From Gammaproteobacteria bacterium (GTDB lineage: Bacteria; Pseudomonadota; Gammaproteobacteria; Pseudomonadales; Halieaceae), in the NCBI GenBank assembly GCA_030427085.1, contig JAUHXH010000004.1, positions 186,001 through 250,000 of the forward strand: a stretch of DNA of 64,000 nucleotides, written 5' to 3'. A model generated the notes under the pieces. It was not told where the DNA came from, did no database searches, and saw only the letters and a list, made by a program, of their open reading frames with translations. This document shows, piece after piece, positions 16,297-29,865 of this stretch; positions within the stretch are counted from its first letter, which is position 1; each line of letters starts with the position of its first letter. The position numbers and the translations under genes were made by a program.

Positions 16297-16328
16297 AAAA
16301 ACGAAAAAGCCCCGGATATACCGGGGCT
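16297..16328 (-). terminator. Rho-independent terminator of the atp operon
   Basis: On the minus strand an 8-bp perfect stem (AGCCCCGG / CCGGGGCT, five-base loop; arms at 16308-16315 and 16321-16328) is followed by TTTTCGTTTTT. It lies 25 bases after the atpC stop and before glmU, so it separates the two operons. Confidence 0.9.
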
Positions 16329-16352
16329 TCAGTCGGAACACGCTAAGCGGGA

Positions 16353-16781
16353 TTAACCGCGGCCGGCCCGGTTTTTCATCTTGCGCAGGGTAGCCAACTG
16401 GGCAGCGGCTTCGGCAAGCTGCGAAGACGCGCGGCCGTAGTCGAAATCACCGCTCTGGTTGGCCAGGGCGTGCTCCGCTTCGCGGCGAGCTTCTTCAGCG
16501 GCAGCTTCGTCCACGTCGCCAGCGCGCAGGGCGGTGTCGGCCAGGATCGATACCACGCCGGGCTGCACTTCCAGGAAGCCGCCAGAAACGTAGTACACCT
16601 GCTCTTCACCGCTCTGGGTGACGATGCGAACGGGGCCGGGTACCAGCGAGGTCAACAGCGGTGCGTGGCCGTAGCTCACACCCAGTTCACCTTCGCTGCC
16701 CGTTGCCACCAGCATCTCGACCAGCCCGGAGTAAATTTCTTCCTCAGCGCTAACGATGTCACAGTGGATAGTCATAGCCAT
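16353..16781 (-). CDS. atpC: ATP synthase epsilon subunit
   Basis: A 142-residue F1 epsilon subunit. The N-terminal beta-sandwich ([33 protein letters not shown]) and two-helix C-terminus match the family; it couples rotor and catalytic head and inhibits ATP hydrolysis. Codon 3 is also an ATG and could be the true start. It is the last gene of the atp operon, followed by a strong terminator. Confidence 0.95.
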   Translation of the reverse strand: MAMTIHCDIVSAEEEIYSGLVEMLVATGSEGELGVSYGHAPLLTSLVPGPVRIVTQSGEEQVYYVSGGFLEVQPGVVSILADTALRAGDVDEAAAEEARREAEHALANQSGDFDYGRASSQLAEAAAQLATLRKMKNRAGRG

Positions 16782-16807
16782 ATGCTAGAGACCTCGTTCA
16801 GTCCCGC

Positions 16808-18283
<1,476 letters not shown>

Positions 18284-19147
18284 TTAGCTAATGGCCGCCG
18301 CGCCGCTCACGATTTCCGACAGTTCCTGGGTAATCGCAGCCTGGCGGGCCTTGTTGTAAATCAGTTGCAGATCATCGATCAGCTCGCCCGCGTTTTCGGT
18401 GGCGTTTTTCATCGCCAACATCCGCGCGGCCTGTTCACAGGCACCGTTTTCCACAACCGCCTGGTACACCTGGGACTCAATGTAGCGAGTCAGCAGGCCT
18501 TCCAGCAGTTCCTTGGCGTCGGGCTCGTAGATGTAGTCCCAGTGGTGGGCCATTTCCTTGCTGTCTTCCGCTTCCAGAGGCAGCAACTGCTCCACCGTGG
18601 GCGTCTGTGTCATGGTGTTCACAAACTCGTTGCTCACCAGGTACAAACGATCAATCTTGCCTTCCGCGTAGGCGTCCAGCATGGTCTTTACCGAACCGAT
18701 CAGGTCCGCCAGTACCGGCTCTTCACCCAGGTCACGGGTAGCAGCTACCACATTGCCACCGTAGCTGTTGAAGAAGGCAGCCGCCTTGGCGCCCACCAGG
18801 CACAGGTCGATCTCGATGTTCTGGTCAGCCCACTCTTTCATCGACTTCACGGTGCGCTTGAACAGGTTGATGTTCAAACCGCCGCAGAGGCCGCGATCGG
18901 TGGAGACCACAATGAAGCCCACGCGCTGAACTTCCCGTTCCACCATAAACAGGTGGCGGTATTCAGGTGCGGCGTTGGCGATATGACCAACTACCGAACG
19001 CATCCGGCGCGCGTAGGGCTTGCCGAGCTCCATGCGATCCTGGGCCTTGCGCATCTTGCTCGCCGCAACCATTTCCATGGCGCTGGTGATCTTCTGCGTG
19101 CTCTGGATGCTGGAGATCTTGGTGCGGATTTCTTTTCCGACTGCCAT
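18284..19147 (-). CDS. atpG: ATP synthase gamma subunit
   Basis: A 287-residue central-stalk subunit. The conserved N-terminal helix [20 protein letters not shown] and C-terminal helix [20 protein letters not shown] form the rotating coiled coil; [11 protein letters not shown] is also conserved. It transmits rotation from the c-ring to the alpha-beta hexamer. It sits between atpA and atpD in the operon. Confidence 0.97.
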   Translation of the reverse strand: MAVGKEIRTKISSIQSTQKITSAMEMVAASKMRKAQDRMELGKPYARRMRSVVGHIANAAPEYRHLFMVEREVQRVGFIVVSTDRGLCGGLNINLFKRTVKSMKEWADQNIEIDLCLVGAKAAAFFNSYGGNVVAATRDLGEEPVLADLIGSVKTMLDAYAEGKIDRLYLVSNEFVNTMTQTPTVEQLLPLEAEDSKEMAHHWDYIYEPDAKELLEGLLTRYIESQVYQAVVENGACEQAARMLAMKNATENAGELIDDLQLIYNKARQAAITQELSEIVSGAAAIS

Positions 19148-19165
19148 GTTCAGCGATCCTCTGGC

Positions 19166-20710
<1,545 letters not shown>

Positions 20711-20741
20711 GCTCTGTTCCTCAATCCTTTAATCCTACTCA

Positions 20742-21278
20742 CTAGGAATTCATTGCTTCGGCCAGCTTGCTGAGCCTGCCGCGTACTGAGCCGTCGATAA
20801 CCGTGTCGCCGGCGCGAATTAACACACCACCCAGCAGTGATTCGTCCTGGGCGGTAGTCACTTTGACTTCACGCGCCAGACGCTCGCCGAGTGCGGCCGC
20901 CAGTTTGCTCACGGTTTCTTCCTCCACCGGGAAGGGGGAAACCAGCTCTACATCTACCGATTTTTCCTGATTGGCTTTCAAAGCCACGAACTGGGCGTGG
21001 ATCTGGGGCAGCAGCGCCAGGCGCTTGTTGTCCGCCAGAATGGCCACGAAGTTCTGCGCCTCGTTACCCAGACTGTCGCCACACAGCTCTACCAACGTGG
21101 CAGCCTGTTGCTCAGCCGTCAGGGATGGGTTGGTCAGTACAGTAACGACAGCGTCGTCCTGCACTACCGCGGCGGCGGTGGCCAACTGGCTCTGCCAGTT
21201 GTCCAGGCTGCCTTTGTCCCGGGCGTACTCGAACGCGGCCTTGGCGTAGGGGCGCGCCAGTGTGCTCAATTCAGCCAT
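20742..21278 (-). CDS. atpH: ATP synthase delta subunit
   Basis: A 178-residue F1 delta (OSCP) subunit that ties the head to the peripheral b2 stalk. N-terminal [16 protein letters not shown] and the C-terminal [20 protein letters not shown] signature are clear. It sits 12 bases downstream of atpF. Confidence 0.96.
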   Translation of the reverse strand: MAELSTLARPYAKAAFEYARDKGSLDNWQSQLATAAAVVQDDAVVTVLTNPSLTAEQQAATLVELCGDSLGNEAQNFVAILADNKRLALLPQIHAQFVALKANQEKSVDVELVSPFPVEEETVSKLAAALGERLAREVKVTTAQDESLLGGVLIRAGDTVIDGSVRGRLSKLAEAMNS

Positions 21279-21290
21279 AGTCGCCTCTAG

Positions 21291-21761
21291 TTACAGTTGT
21301 GCCGCCAGCTTGTCGACCAACTCGGCGTGAGCGTTGCGGTCGATTTCAGCTGCCAGGATTTTCTCAGCACCGGCTACTGCCAGTGTTGCTACCTGGCCGC
21401 GCAGTTGCTCGCGCGCACGGTTCACTTCCTGGTCGATTTCAGCCTGAGCGGAAGCCTTGATACGACCGGCTTCCACCGTCGCGGTATCCTTGGCTTCGTC
21501 AACGATCTGATTGGCGCGCTTGTTAGCGGCATCGATGATACCGGCCGCTTCCTCGCGTGCCTCTTTCAGACGCTCAACGGCCTTCTCCTGCGCCAGTTCC
21601 AGATCGTGGCTAGCACGATCGGCGGCGGCGAGACCGTCGGCAATTTTGTCCGCACGCTCACCCATGGCGGCGATAATGGGCGGCCATACGTATTTCATGC
21701 AGAACAGGACAAACGCGACGAACGCGATCATCTGCCCGATAAGCGTAAGATTGATATTCAC
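21291..21761 (-). CDS. atpF: ATP synthase subunit b
   Basis: A 156-residue peripheral-stalk subunit with one N-terminal membrane segment ([20 protein letters not shown]) and a long charged Ala/Glu-rich helix that dimerises as a coiled coil. Length and sequence are standard for gammaproteobacteria. Confidence 0.96.
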   Translation of the reverse strand: MNINLTLIGQMIAFVAFVLFCMKYVWPPIIAAMGERADKIADGLAAADRASHDLELAQEKAVERLKEAREEAAGIIDAANKRANQIVDEAKDTATVEAGRIKASAQAEIDQEVNRAREQLRGQVATLAVAGAEKILAAEIDRNAHAELVDKLAAQL

Positions 21762-21827
21762 GCCATGCTCCTCACAGATTCATCAGGGCCACTCACAGGA
21801 GCGGCCCACCAAACACGTCGTTCTGTC

Positions 21828-22064
<237 letters not shown>

Positions 22065-22093
22065 CTAGTGTGAATAGATAAAGTTAAAGTGAA

Positions 22094-22984
<891 letters not shown>

Positions 22985-23419
22985 CTACGTCTGTTTCGTT
23001 GTCTGTTGGGTGCCAACCGGGCGGCGCATCAGCCACCAGCCCCCGGCAATCTGCATCACCATCATGAGCAGATACGCGGTAAACACAGCCAGGCCACTGA
23101 TTGGGCGCATGGTTGCGAACACCAGGGCAAAACCGGCCGCGCTGAGCGCGAACTTCCCCACTTCACCCGCATATCCGGAGCGGGCAACCTGCTGCGCTGA
23201 ACGGGCACCGCGGTGGCGGAACAGGCGCGCTGCAAAAAAAGCCTGCGGCAGTATGGCGATCAAACCTCCGGCCAGCGCCGACAGGGCGGCCACGGGGTGA
23301 TACCAATACAGAACCAGGCAGGACGGCAGCAAAAATCCCAATTGCGCCAGGGTAATGCGGTACACCGGCGGCTGCGGAATGTGGGCACCACTCATGCTTG
23401 CCGTATCCTCGCGCGCCAC
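22985..23419 (-). CDS. atpI: ATP synthase subunit I (AtpI)
   Basis: A 144-residue protein with four membrane segments (LGFLLPSCLVLYW, ALAGGLIAILPQAFFA, FALSAAGFALVFATM, AVFTAYLLMMVMQIAGG), matching AtpI, which assists c-ring assembly or magnesium uptake. The start is the GTG at 23419 or the ATG at 23395; both have GAGG-type sites. It is the first gene of the operon, 13 bases upstream of atpB. Confidence 0.9.
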   Translation of the reverse strand: MAREDTASMSGAHIPQPPVYRITLAQLGFLLPSCLVLYWYHPVAALSALAGGLIAILPQAFFAARLFRHRGARSAQQVARSGYAGEVGKFALSAAGFALVFATMRPISGLAVFTAYLLMMVMQIAGGWWLMRRPVGTQQTTKQT

Positions 23420-23447
23420 TTCGGTTGTCCTCGTTCAGGGCGCGCGC

Positions 23448-23476
23448 ATTATAGGTGTATTACAACGCCTGTTCAA
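23448..23476 (-). promoter_or_regulatory. Sigma-70 promoter of the atp operon
   Basis: On the minus strand TTGAAC (23476-23471), a 17-base spacer, then TATAAT (23453-23448), a near-consensus promoter. Transcription would begin about 20 bases before the GTG start of atpI. It lies in the 203-bp gap between parB and atpI. Confidence 0.8.
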
Positions 23477-23622
23477 CCGCACCATAGTGGCTATCAGGCA
23501 GAGAAATAGCGGCTTTTCGGCGCTTGATCGCGACCAGATTTACGCAGTTTCGCAGTGGGTCAATCGCCACCCCACTATGTGGTGGAAATTGGTAAGAGCG
23601 CCACTATATACTGTGCCCAATA

Positions 23623-24543
23623 CTATTTGATGTGTGCGAGAATACCGTCCAACTCGGCCAGACTGCTGTAATTCAGTACCAGTTTGCCCTTGCCCTTGGC
23701 GGAATGCTGGATCTGCACCGGCGCTCCCAGCTTCTGGGACAGGTCGTCCTGTAGTTTGCGGATGTCCGGATCGATGCGTTTTTCGGTGGTGGGCTGGTCT
23801 TTTTTGGCCAGCAGATTGCGCACCAGGGCTTCGGTCTGGCGCACCGACAAGCCGCGGCCAACCACATTGCGCGCTGCCTCCGCCTGCGCGCCACCTTCCA
23901 GCGCCAGCAGCGCCCGGGCGTGGCCCATTTCCAGGTCACCGCGCTCAAGCAGGGTCTTAACGTCCTCACGCAGGGTCAGCAGGCGCAGCAGGTTAGCCAC
24001 TGCGGAGCGGGACTTGCCCACTGCCTCGGCCACTTCCTGTTGCGTCAGTTCGAATTCCTGTTGCAATCGCGACAGCGCCAGCGCCTCTTCCATCGGATTC
24101 AGGTCTTCGCGCTGGATGTTCTCGATCAATGCCATGGCGATGGCCGCCTCGTCGGGCACATCGCGAATAACTGCGGGAATGACGTCCAGTCCGGCTAATT
24201 GGGCCGCGCGCCAGCGGCGTTCGCCGGCGATAATCTCGTAGGGGACCTTCGCCGCTTCCACCGGGCGTAACACGATGGGTTGCATCACGCCCTGGGCCTT
24301 GATGCTCTCGGCCAGCTCCTGCAGGGATTCGGGCTCAAAATCCCGACGTGGCTGATAACGGCCGCGTTGAATCAGATCCAGTGGTACCCGGCGAAGTTGT
24401 TCGCCCTCGGTCGCCGGGGCGGCGGCGGGCATGGCGATGCCGGGTTCTTCTGCAGCAGGTGCTTCCTCGGCCTTGGTCGCCGGGGCGCCAGCGCTGAGCA
24501 GAGCGTCCAGGCCGCGGCCCAATCCGCGTTTCTTAGTCGCCAT
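23623..24543 (-). CDS. parB: Chromosome partitioning protein ParB
   Basis: A 306-residue DNA clamp that loads on parS and spreads, using CTP, to organise origin segregation. It has an N-terminal ParA-interaction segment (RGLGRGLDALLS), the ParB nuclease-fold/CTP motif GERRWRAAQLAG, a central HTH (LTQQEVAEAVGKSRSAVANL) and a C-terminal dimerisation domain. Two matching parS sites occur in recF. It lies 1 base after parA. Confidence 0.97.
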   Translation of the reverse strand: MATKKRGLGRGLDALLSAGAPATKAEEAPAAEEPGIAMPAAAPATEGEQLRRVPLDLIQRGRYQPRRDFEPESLQELAESIKAQGVMQPIVLRPVEAAKVPYEIIAGERRWRAAQLAGLDVIPAVIRDVPDEAAIAMALIENIQREDLNPMEEALALSRLQQEFELTQQEVAEAVGKSRSAVANLLRLLTLREDVKTLLERGDLEMGHARALLALEGGAQAEAARNVVGRGLSVRQTEALVRNLLAKKDQPTTEKRIDPDIRKLQDDLSQKLGAPVQIQHSAKGKGKLVLNYSSLAELDGILAHIK

Positions 24544-24544
24544 C

Positions 24545-25402
24545 TCAGTACTCTCCTACCGCTGGCCCGGCATTGTCGTTCGCCGTTGTTGTTTCTGTAT
24601 GTGTTTCTGATTGTGCCTCGACTGCTACCTGCGACTGGTACTCCTCACGACGGATTAGCTCCCCCGACAGCGCCAGGTAAGCCTTGGCCCCGCGGGACTG
24701 GCTGTCGTAATGCACCACAGGCAAACCGTGACTGGGCGCTTCGGCCAGGCGCACATTGCGTGGAATAACGGTGCGATACAGTTTGTCGCCGAAGAATTCC
24801 TGCAGTTGGGCTGACACATCGTTGGTCAGGCTGTTGCGTGGGTCGTACATGGTGCGCAGCACACCGGCGATAGCCAGATCGGCGTTGGCGGCAGTGCGTA
24901 CCATCTCAATGGTTCTCACCAGTGCGGAGAGCCCCTCAAGGGCGAAGTACTCGCATTGCACGGCAATGATTACGCCGTCGGCGGCAACCAGCCCATTGAG
25001 GGTAAGCATGTTCAGGGAGGGGGGACAGTCGATCAGCACGTAGTCATAGTCGCCGGACACCTGTTCCAGCGCAGCGCGCATCCGGCGCTCCTTGCCGTCC
25101 ACTTCCAGCAGATGGACTTCCGCTGCGGTGAGGTCACCATTGGCGGGAACTACGTCATAGCCACCCACTTCGCTGCGGGCGGACACGGAAGAGACCGGGA
25201 GCTGATCGATCAACAGGTCGTAAACGCTGTTTTCCAGCTCATGCTTGTCAACACCGCTGCCCATGGTGGCATTGCCCTGGGGGTCGAGATCCACCAGCAG
25301 TACCCGGCGTTTCATCGCGGCGAGAGAGGCAGCGAGGTTGATGCAGGTGGTGGTCTTGCCCACGCCGCCTTTCTGATTCGCTACCGCGAAAATTTTTGCC
25401 AA
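24545..25402 (-). CDS. parA: Chromosome partitioning ATPase ParA (Soj)
   Basis: A 285-residue deviant-Walker ATPase (KGGVGKTTTCIN at the N-terminus, VLLVDLDPQGN, DYVLIDCPPSL) that forms DNA-bound gradients and pulls ParB-parS complexes. The C-terminal 25 residues are a Thr/Glu-rich extension. It is the usual parA-parB pair downstream of rsmG. Confidence 0.97.
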   Translation of the reverse strand: MAKIFAVANQKGGVGKTTTCINLAASLAAMKRRVLLVDLDPQGNATMGSGVDKHELENSVYDLLIDQLPVSSVSARSEVGGYDVVPANGDLTAAEVHLLEVDGKERRMRAALEQVSGDYDYVLIDCPPSLNMLTLNGLVAADGVIIAVQCEYFALEGLSALVRTIEMVRTAANADLAIAGVLRTMYDPRNSLTNDVSAQLQEFFGDKLYRTVIPRNVRLAEAPSHGLPVVHYDSQSRGAKAYLALSGELIRREEYQSQVAVEAQSETHTETTTANDNAGPAVGEY

Positions 25403-25428
25403 AGTGTATCCCCCGGAACCCCTCGCAA

Positions 25429-26058
25429 CTAGCGCAGGCTGATTTCCAACAGGTGCCGCTGTTCGCCCAGGCCAGGCACATCCAGCGTGTGAACCGCATT
25501 GATGTCACACCAGGTACTGATGGCGTCCATCTCGTCCTGCGGCAGTTGGCCCTTCATGGCCCAAAAGCGACCGTCGCTGCGCAATAGGTGGCGGCAGCCG
25601 GTGACCATGTCCTCCAGGGAGGCAAAGGCCCGTGACAACACACCGTCAAACAGCGCTTCATCACGGTACTGTTCCACCCGCGCATGGTGGACGGTCATAT
25701 TATCCAAGCCGAGGTCAGTTTTCACCTGAAACAGGAAACGGGTCTTCTTGCCGTTGCTGTCCAGCAGATGAAATTCGCGTTTCGGGTAGAGAATCGACAG
25801 GGGCACACCGGGCAATCCGCCGCCGGTGCCGACGTCGATAAAGCGCTGGCCGCGCAGGGGCTGGGCTACTGCCAGGCTGTCCAGCAGGTGCCGCACCAGC
25901 ATCTGGCGCGGATCGCGAATGGCGGTGAGGTTGTAGGCCTTGTTCCATTTTTGAAGCAGGGCCAGATAGGCCAGCAGCAAGTCGCGTTGGGCGTTGCCAA
26001 GTGGCACACCCAATGCAGAGGCGCCGCGCTCGAGCTCGCGCTGTAGCAATTCATCCAT
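25429..26058 (-). CDS. rsmG: 16S rRNA (guanine-527-N7) methyltransferase
   Basis: A 209-residue AdoMet-dependent enzyme methylating G527 of 16S rRNA. The motif DVGTGGGLPGVPLSI and the NLTAIRDPRQML segment identify the family (also called GidB). It is six bases downstream of mnmG, as in most gammaproteobacteria. Confidence 0.96.
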   Translation of the reverse strand: MDELLQRELERGASALGVPLGNAQRDLLLAYLALLQKWNKAYNLTAIRDPRQMLVRHLLDSLAVAQPLRGQRFIDVGTGGGLPGVPLSILYPKREFHLLDSNGKKTRFLFQVKTDLGLDNMTVHHARVEQYRDEALFDGVLSRAFASLEDMVTGCRHLLRSDGRFWAMKGQLPQDEMDAISTWCDINAVHTLDVPGLGEQRHLLEISLR

Positions 26059-26064
26059 GGGCGA

Positions 26065-27951
26065 TCAGGCGATCTGCCGTTCCAGTTTTCCGCGTTTTTT
26101 GAGGTAAACCAGCAACAGCGATACCGCCGCTGGTGTAACACCGGGGATGCGACCAGCGCGGGCAAGGGTTTCCGGTCGGGCATCGCCTAGCTTCTGCTTG
26201 ACCTCGTTGGAGAGGCCATCAACCAGCGTGTAATCCAGATCTACGGGTAGCTGGGTGTCTTCGTAGCGGCGCAGGCGGTCGATCTCGTCTTTCTGACGGT
26301 CGATGTAACCAGCGTACTTGGCCTGGATTTCCACCTGTTGGGCAGCCTGCTCGTCGGTGCACGGCTCACCAGACAGGCTCGCCACATCGGCGTAGGTCAA
26401 TTGTGGCCGTTTCAGCAGGTCAGCCAGCGAGTATTCACGTGACAGGGGTTGATCCAGTTTGGCAGACACCAGCATCGCGGCCTCGCTGCCCGGTTGCACC
26501 CAGGTGCTGGCCAGGCGCTGGTTTTCCGCCTCCATAGCCTCGCGCTTGGCGCTGAAACGCTGCCAACGGGCTTCGTCCACCAGACCCAGCTCGCGGCCCT
26601 TCTCGGTAAGGCGCAGGTCGGCGTTGTCTTCGCGCAGCAACAAACGGTATTCGGCACGCGAAGTGAACATGCGATAGGGCTCCAAGGTGCCCATGGTAAT
26701 CAGGTCGTCCACCAGTACGCCGATGTAGGCCTCATCCCGGCGCGGACACCAGGCCTCCTGCCCGGCAGCTTGCCGTGCAGCATTGAGCCCTGCCAACAAG
26801 CCCTGCGCGCCCGCTTCCTCGTAACCGGTGGTGCCGTTGATTTGCCCGGCAAAATACAGGCCGGCAACATGGCGGGTTTCCAGCGAGTATTTCAGGTCAC
26901 GAGGGTCGAAGAAGTCGTATTCAATCGCATAACCGGGTCGGGTGATGTGGGCGTTTTCGAAGCCCGCAATGGAGCGCACCAGATTGATCTGCACATCGAA
27001 GGGCAAACTGGTGGAGATACCATTGGGGTAGAGCTCGTTGGTGGTGAGCCCTTCCGGCTCCACGAAAACCTGGTGGGAACTCTTGTCGGCAAAGCGGTGG
27101 ATCTTGTCCTCCACCGAGGGGCAGTAGCGCGGGCCAGTGCCTTCGATCACCCCGGTGTACATGGGAGAACGATCCAGTCCGGCACTGATGATTTCGTGGG
27201 TGCGCTCGTTGGTGTGGGTGATCCAGCAGCAACGTTGCTCGGGATGTTCGTCGCGAGAGCCCAGGAATGACATCACCGGACGCGGCTCGTCGCCCCACTG
27301 CTCTTCCAACTGGCTGAAATCGACACTGCGCGCGTCCAGGCGCGGCGGTGTACCGGTTTTCAGACGCTCCACGCGGAAGGGCATTTCACGCAACCGCTGG
27401 GCCAGGGCAATGGATGGCGGATCACCAGCGCGGCCGCCGGATGAGTTCTCCAGACCGATATGGATTTTGCCGCCCAGGAAAGTGCCCACCGTCAATACGA
27501 CCGCAGGCGCGCGGAAGCGCAAGCCCATCTGGGTGACCACACCACACACGCGATCGCCTTCCAGGATCAGGTCGTCGACACTTTGCTGGAAGATACTCAA
27601 GCCCGGTTGGTTTTCCAGAATCTCGCGAATGGCATTGCGGTACAGCACGCGATCCGCCTGGGCGCGGGTGGCCCTCACCGCAGGGCCTTTGCGGGCATTC
27701 AGGGTACGAAACTGAATACCGGCACGGTCGGTGGCACGGCCCATGGCACCACCGAGGGCATCGATCTCTTTCACCAGGTGGCTTTTGCCGATTCCGCCAA
27801 TCGCCGGGTTGCAGGACATCTGGCCCAGGGTATCCACGGAGTGAGTGAGCAGCAGCGTACGGGCACCCGAACGCGCCGCGGCCAAGGAGGCCTCGGTGCC
27901 GGCATGTCCGCCGCCTACAACGATCACATCAAATTGTTCGGGATAGTCCAC
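26065..27951 (-). CDS. mnmG: tRNA uridine-34 5-carboxymethylaminomethyl synthesis enzyme MnmG
   Basis: FAD-binding subunit that with MnmE modifies U34 of several tRNAs. The N-terminal dinucleotide motif is [11 protein letters not shown], and [16 protein letters not shown] is conserved. The start is placed at the GTG at 27951 (codon for the residue before DYPEQFD) because AGGAG lies upstream and the resulting 628 residues match E. coli length; the frame from 28023 would add 24 atypical residues. Confidence 0.95.
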   Translation of the reverse strand: MDYPEQFDVIVVGGGHAGTEASLAAARSGARTLLLTHSVDTLGQMSCNPAIGGIGKSHLVKEIDALGGAMGRATDRAGIQFRTLNARKGPAVRATRAQADRVLYRNAIREILENQPGLSIFQQSVDDLILEGDRVCGVVTQMGLRFRAPAVVLTVGTFLGGKIHIGLENSSGGRAGDPPSIALAQRLREMPFRVERLKTGTPPRLDARSVDFSQLEEQWGDEPRPVMSFLGSRDEHPEQRCCWITHTNERTHEIISAGLDRSPMYTGVIEGTGPRYCPSVEDKIHRFADKSSHQVFVEPEGLTTNELYPNGISTSLPFDVQINLVRSIAGFENAHITRPGYAIEYDFFDPRDLKYSLETRHVAGLYFAGQINGTTGYEEAGAQGLLAGLNAARQAAGQEAWCPRRDEAYIGVLVDDLITMGTLEPYRMFTSRAEYRLLLREDNADLRLTEKGRELGLVDEARWQRFSAKREAMEAENQRLASTWVQPGSEAAMLVSAKLDQPLSREYSLADLLKRPQLTYADVASLSGEPCTDEQAAQQVEIQAKYAGYIDRQKDEIDRLRRYEDTQLPVDLDYTLVDGLSNEVKQKLGDARPETLARAGRIPGVTPAAVSLLLVYLKKRGKLERQIA

Positions 27952-28438
27952 GGGGCGCTCCTGAGCGCTGCCTGCCAGATTTGTCGGGGGCGCGATTATA
28001 CGCGTCGGACCGGGCTTGTTCAAAAAATGTTCAGCGCTGAATTCTTCTTAAAAGAATATAGGTATATATATAGATATGTAGGTATTTAGAAGGTTATTTG
28101 TTGTTGTTTTATATAGGGCGGCTGATTTCTGTGGTTAAGTCGCTTTATTGCTTACAGATCAAGGTGTTGCAGCAGGTATAAGCGCCGAGAAAAGCCCTGA
28201 TTCTGGCGGGGAAATGGCCTGATTCCAGTGGGGACGGTTAGGGGATAGAATCCGGGCCATCGCTGAAACGTCGAGATATGCCCATTCTGTCCCGGTTTCA
28301 TCCCGGTGTTGTTCCGACCAGATTGTTCTTTATCGCACGGAGCTGATGAACGCGTTAGCAGAGCGTGGGAAAGACAGGAATAAGCTGTGGAGGACTGTGG
28401 ACAAGTTTTTGGCTGGGTTTAAAGCTGTGGGTAGCCTG
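27952..28438. other. mnmG upstream intergenic region, AT-rich part
   Basis: A 487-bp region between the end of mnmE and the start of mnmG. Positions about 28040-28110 are strikingly AT-rich (runs of TATATATAGATATG) within a GC-rich core, and a DnaA-box-like TGTGGACAA lies at 28396-28404 with further CTGTGG repeats nearby. It is probably the mnmG operon leader and promoter. In enterobacteria oriC lies next to this gene, so a relic or accessory origin is conceivable but not shown. Confidence 0.4.
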
Positions 28439-29824
28439 TTATTTACCAATGCAGAAGCTGGAGAAAATGTGCCCGAGCAACTCGTCGCTGCTGACAGTGC
28501 CGGTGATCTCCCCCAGGGCGTGCTGGCACTGGCGCAGGTCTTCTGCCAGCAATTCTCCGGCACCACTCCCCTCCAGTTGCAGCAACCCTTCGGTGAGAAA
28601 ATGCTCGGCGCGATCCAGCGCGTCGAGATGGCGCCGGCGGGCGCTGAACAGTCCTGCCTCACTACTGGCGTAGCCCACAGACTCTTTCAGGTGCTGGCGT
28701 AATAGGTCGAGGCCTTCACCAGTAAGGGCCGACAGGCCGATGACGGTGGCATCGTCTCTTACTTCAATGGAAGGTGAACGCTGCAGCGAATCGATCTTGT
28801 TGTGTACTACTGTGACCGGAATGTTGCGGGTGCGATGTTGGTCTTTTTCGGGCCAGATGGAATGTGAATTTTCATCGCGCTGGGTTGCCTGTGTGGCGTC
28901 GACCACCAGGATGATGTGATCGGCACTTTCCATTTCCTGCCAGGCGCGGCGAATGCCTTCCTGTTCCACTGCGTCGTCGCTGTCACGCAAACCTGCAGTA
29001 TCCACCACATGTAACGGAATGCCGTCGATCTGGATGTGCTCGCGCAATACGTCCCGCGTCGTGCCCTCGATGGGTGTGACGATGGCCCGGTCCTGTCCAC
29101 TCAGGGCATTGAGCAAGCTGGATTTGCCGGCGTTGGGGCGCCCGGCAATGACCAGTTTCATACCGTCTCGCAACAGGCTGCCCTGTTGGGCCTGACTGTG
29201 GACGCGTTCCATCTGGCTTTTAATAGCAAGTAGCTGTTCTTTCACCTGCCCCTCAGCGATGAAATCGATTTCCTCTTCCGGGAAGTCGATGGCCGCTTCT
29301 ACGTAGACGCGCAAGGCGGTGACAGCGCTTACCAGTGCCTCTATTTCCCGGGAGAAGGCACCCTGCAGGGATTGCGTGGCATTGAGTGCTGCCGCTTCAG
29401 TGGTGCTGTCGATAAGATCGGCAATGGCTTCGGCCTGTGTCAGGTCGATTTTATCGTTGAGGTAAGCGCGTTGGGAAAATTCACCGGGCAAGGCAAGGCG
29501 GGCACCCAATTGGCAGCATTCACGTAACAGGATGTCGAGAATGACCGGGCCGCCGTGGCCCTGAAGTTCCACTACATCTTCGCCGGTAAAGGAATGCGGG
29601 CCGGGGAAGGCCAGGGCCACGCCGGAGTCCAGCAGGCGCTGGTCCTGATGGCTCCTGAATTCGCAGAAATGGGCGAAACGGGGCCGGAAGTCGACCCCGG
29701 TAATTTGCTGCGCAATCGGCAGGGCCTGGGGCCCCGAGAGGCGGATAATACCAATGCCACCGCGTCCCGGCGCGGTGGCGATGGCGGCGATGGTATCGCC
29801 GTCGAGCGAACTCAATTCAGTCAT
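28439..29824 (-). CDS. mnmE: tRNA modification GTPase MnmE
   Basis: A 461-residue potassium-dependent GTPase partner of MnmG. The N-terminal tetrahydrofolate-binding domain begins [20 protein letters not shown]; an inserted G domain has [14 protein letters not shown] and [11 protein letters not shown], and the protein ends with the catalytic CIGK. Length is normal. It lies 41 bases downstream of yidC. Confidence 0.97.
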   Translation of the reverse strand: MTELSSLDGDTIAAIATAPGRGGIGIIRLSGPQALPIAQQITGVDFRPRFAHFCEFRSHQDQRLLDSGVALAFPGPHSFTGEDVVELQGHGGPVILDILLRECCQLGARLALPGEFSQRAYLNDKIDLTQAEAIADLIDSTTEAAALNATQSLQGAFSREIEALVSAVTALRVYVEAAIDFPEEEIDFIAEGQVKEQLLAIKSQMERVHSQAQQGSLLRDGMKLVIAGRPNAGKSSLLNALSGQDRAIVTPIEGTTRDVLREHIQIDGIPLHVVDTAGLRDSDDAVEQEGIRRAWQEMESADHIILVVDATQATQRDENSHSIWPEKDQHRTRNIPVTVVHNKIDSLQRSPSIEVRDDATVIGLSALTGEGLDLLRQHLKESVGYASSEAGLFSARRRHLDALDRAEHFLTEGLLQLEGSGAGELLAEDLRQCQHALGEITGTVSSDELLGHIFSSFCIGK

Positions 29825-29865
29825 GGCTCGCAGTATAAGCCAGCCTCAGTCCGAATGAAGCCCGG

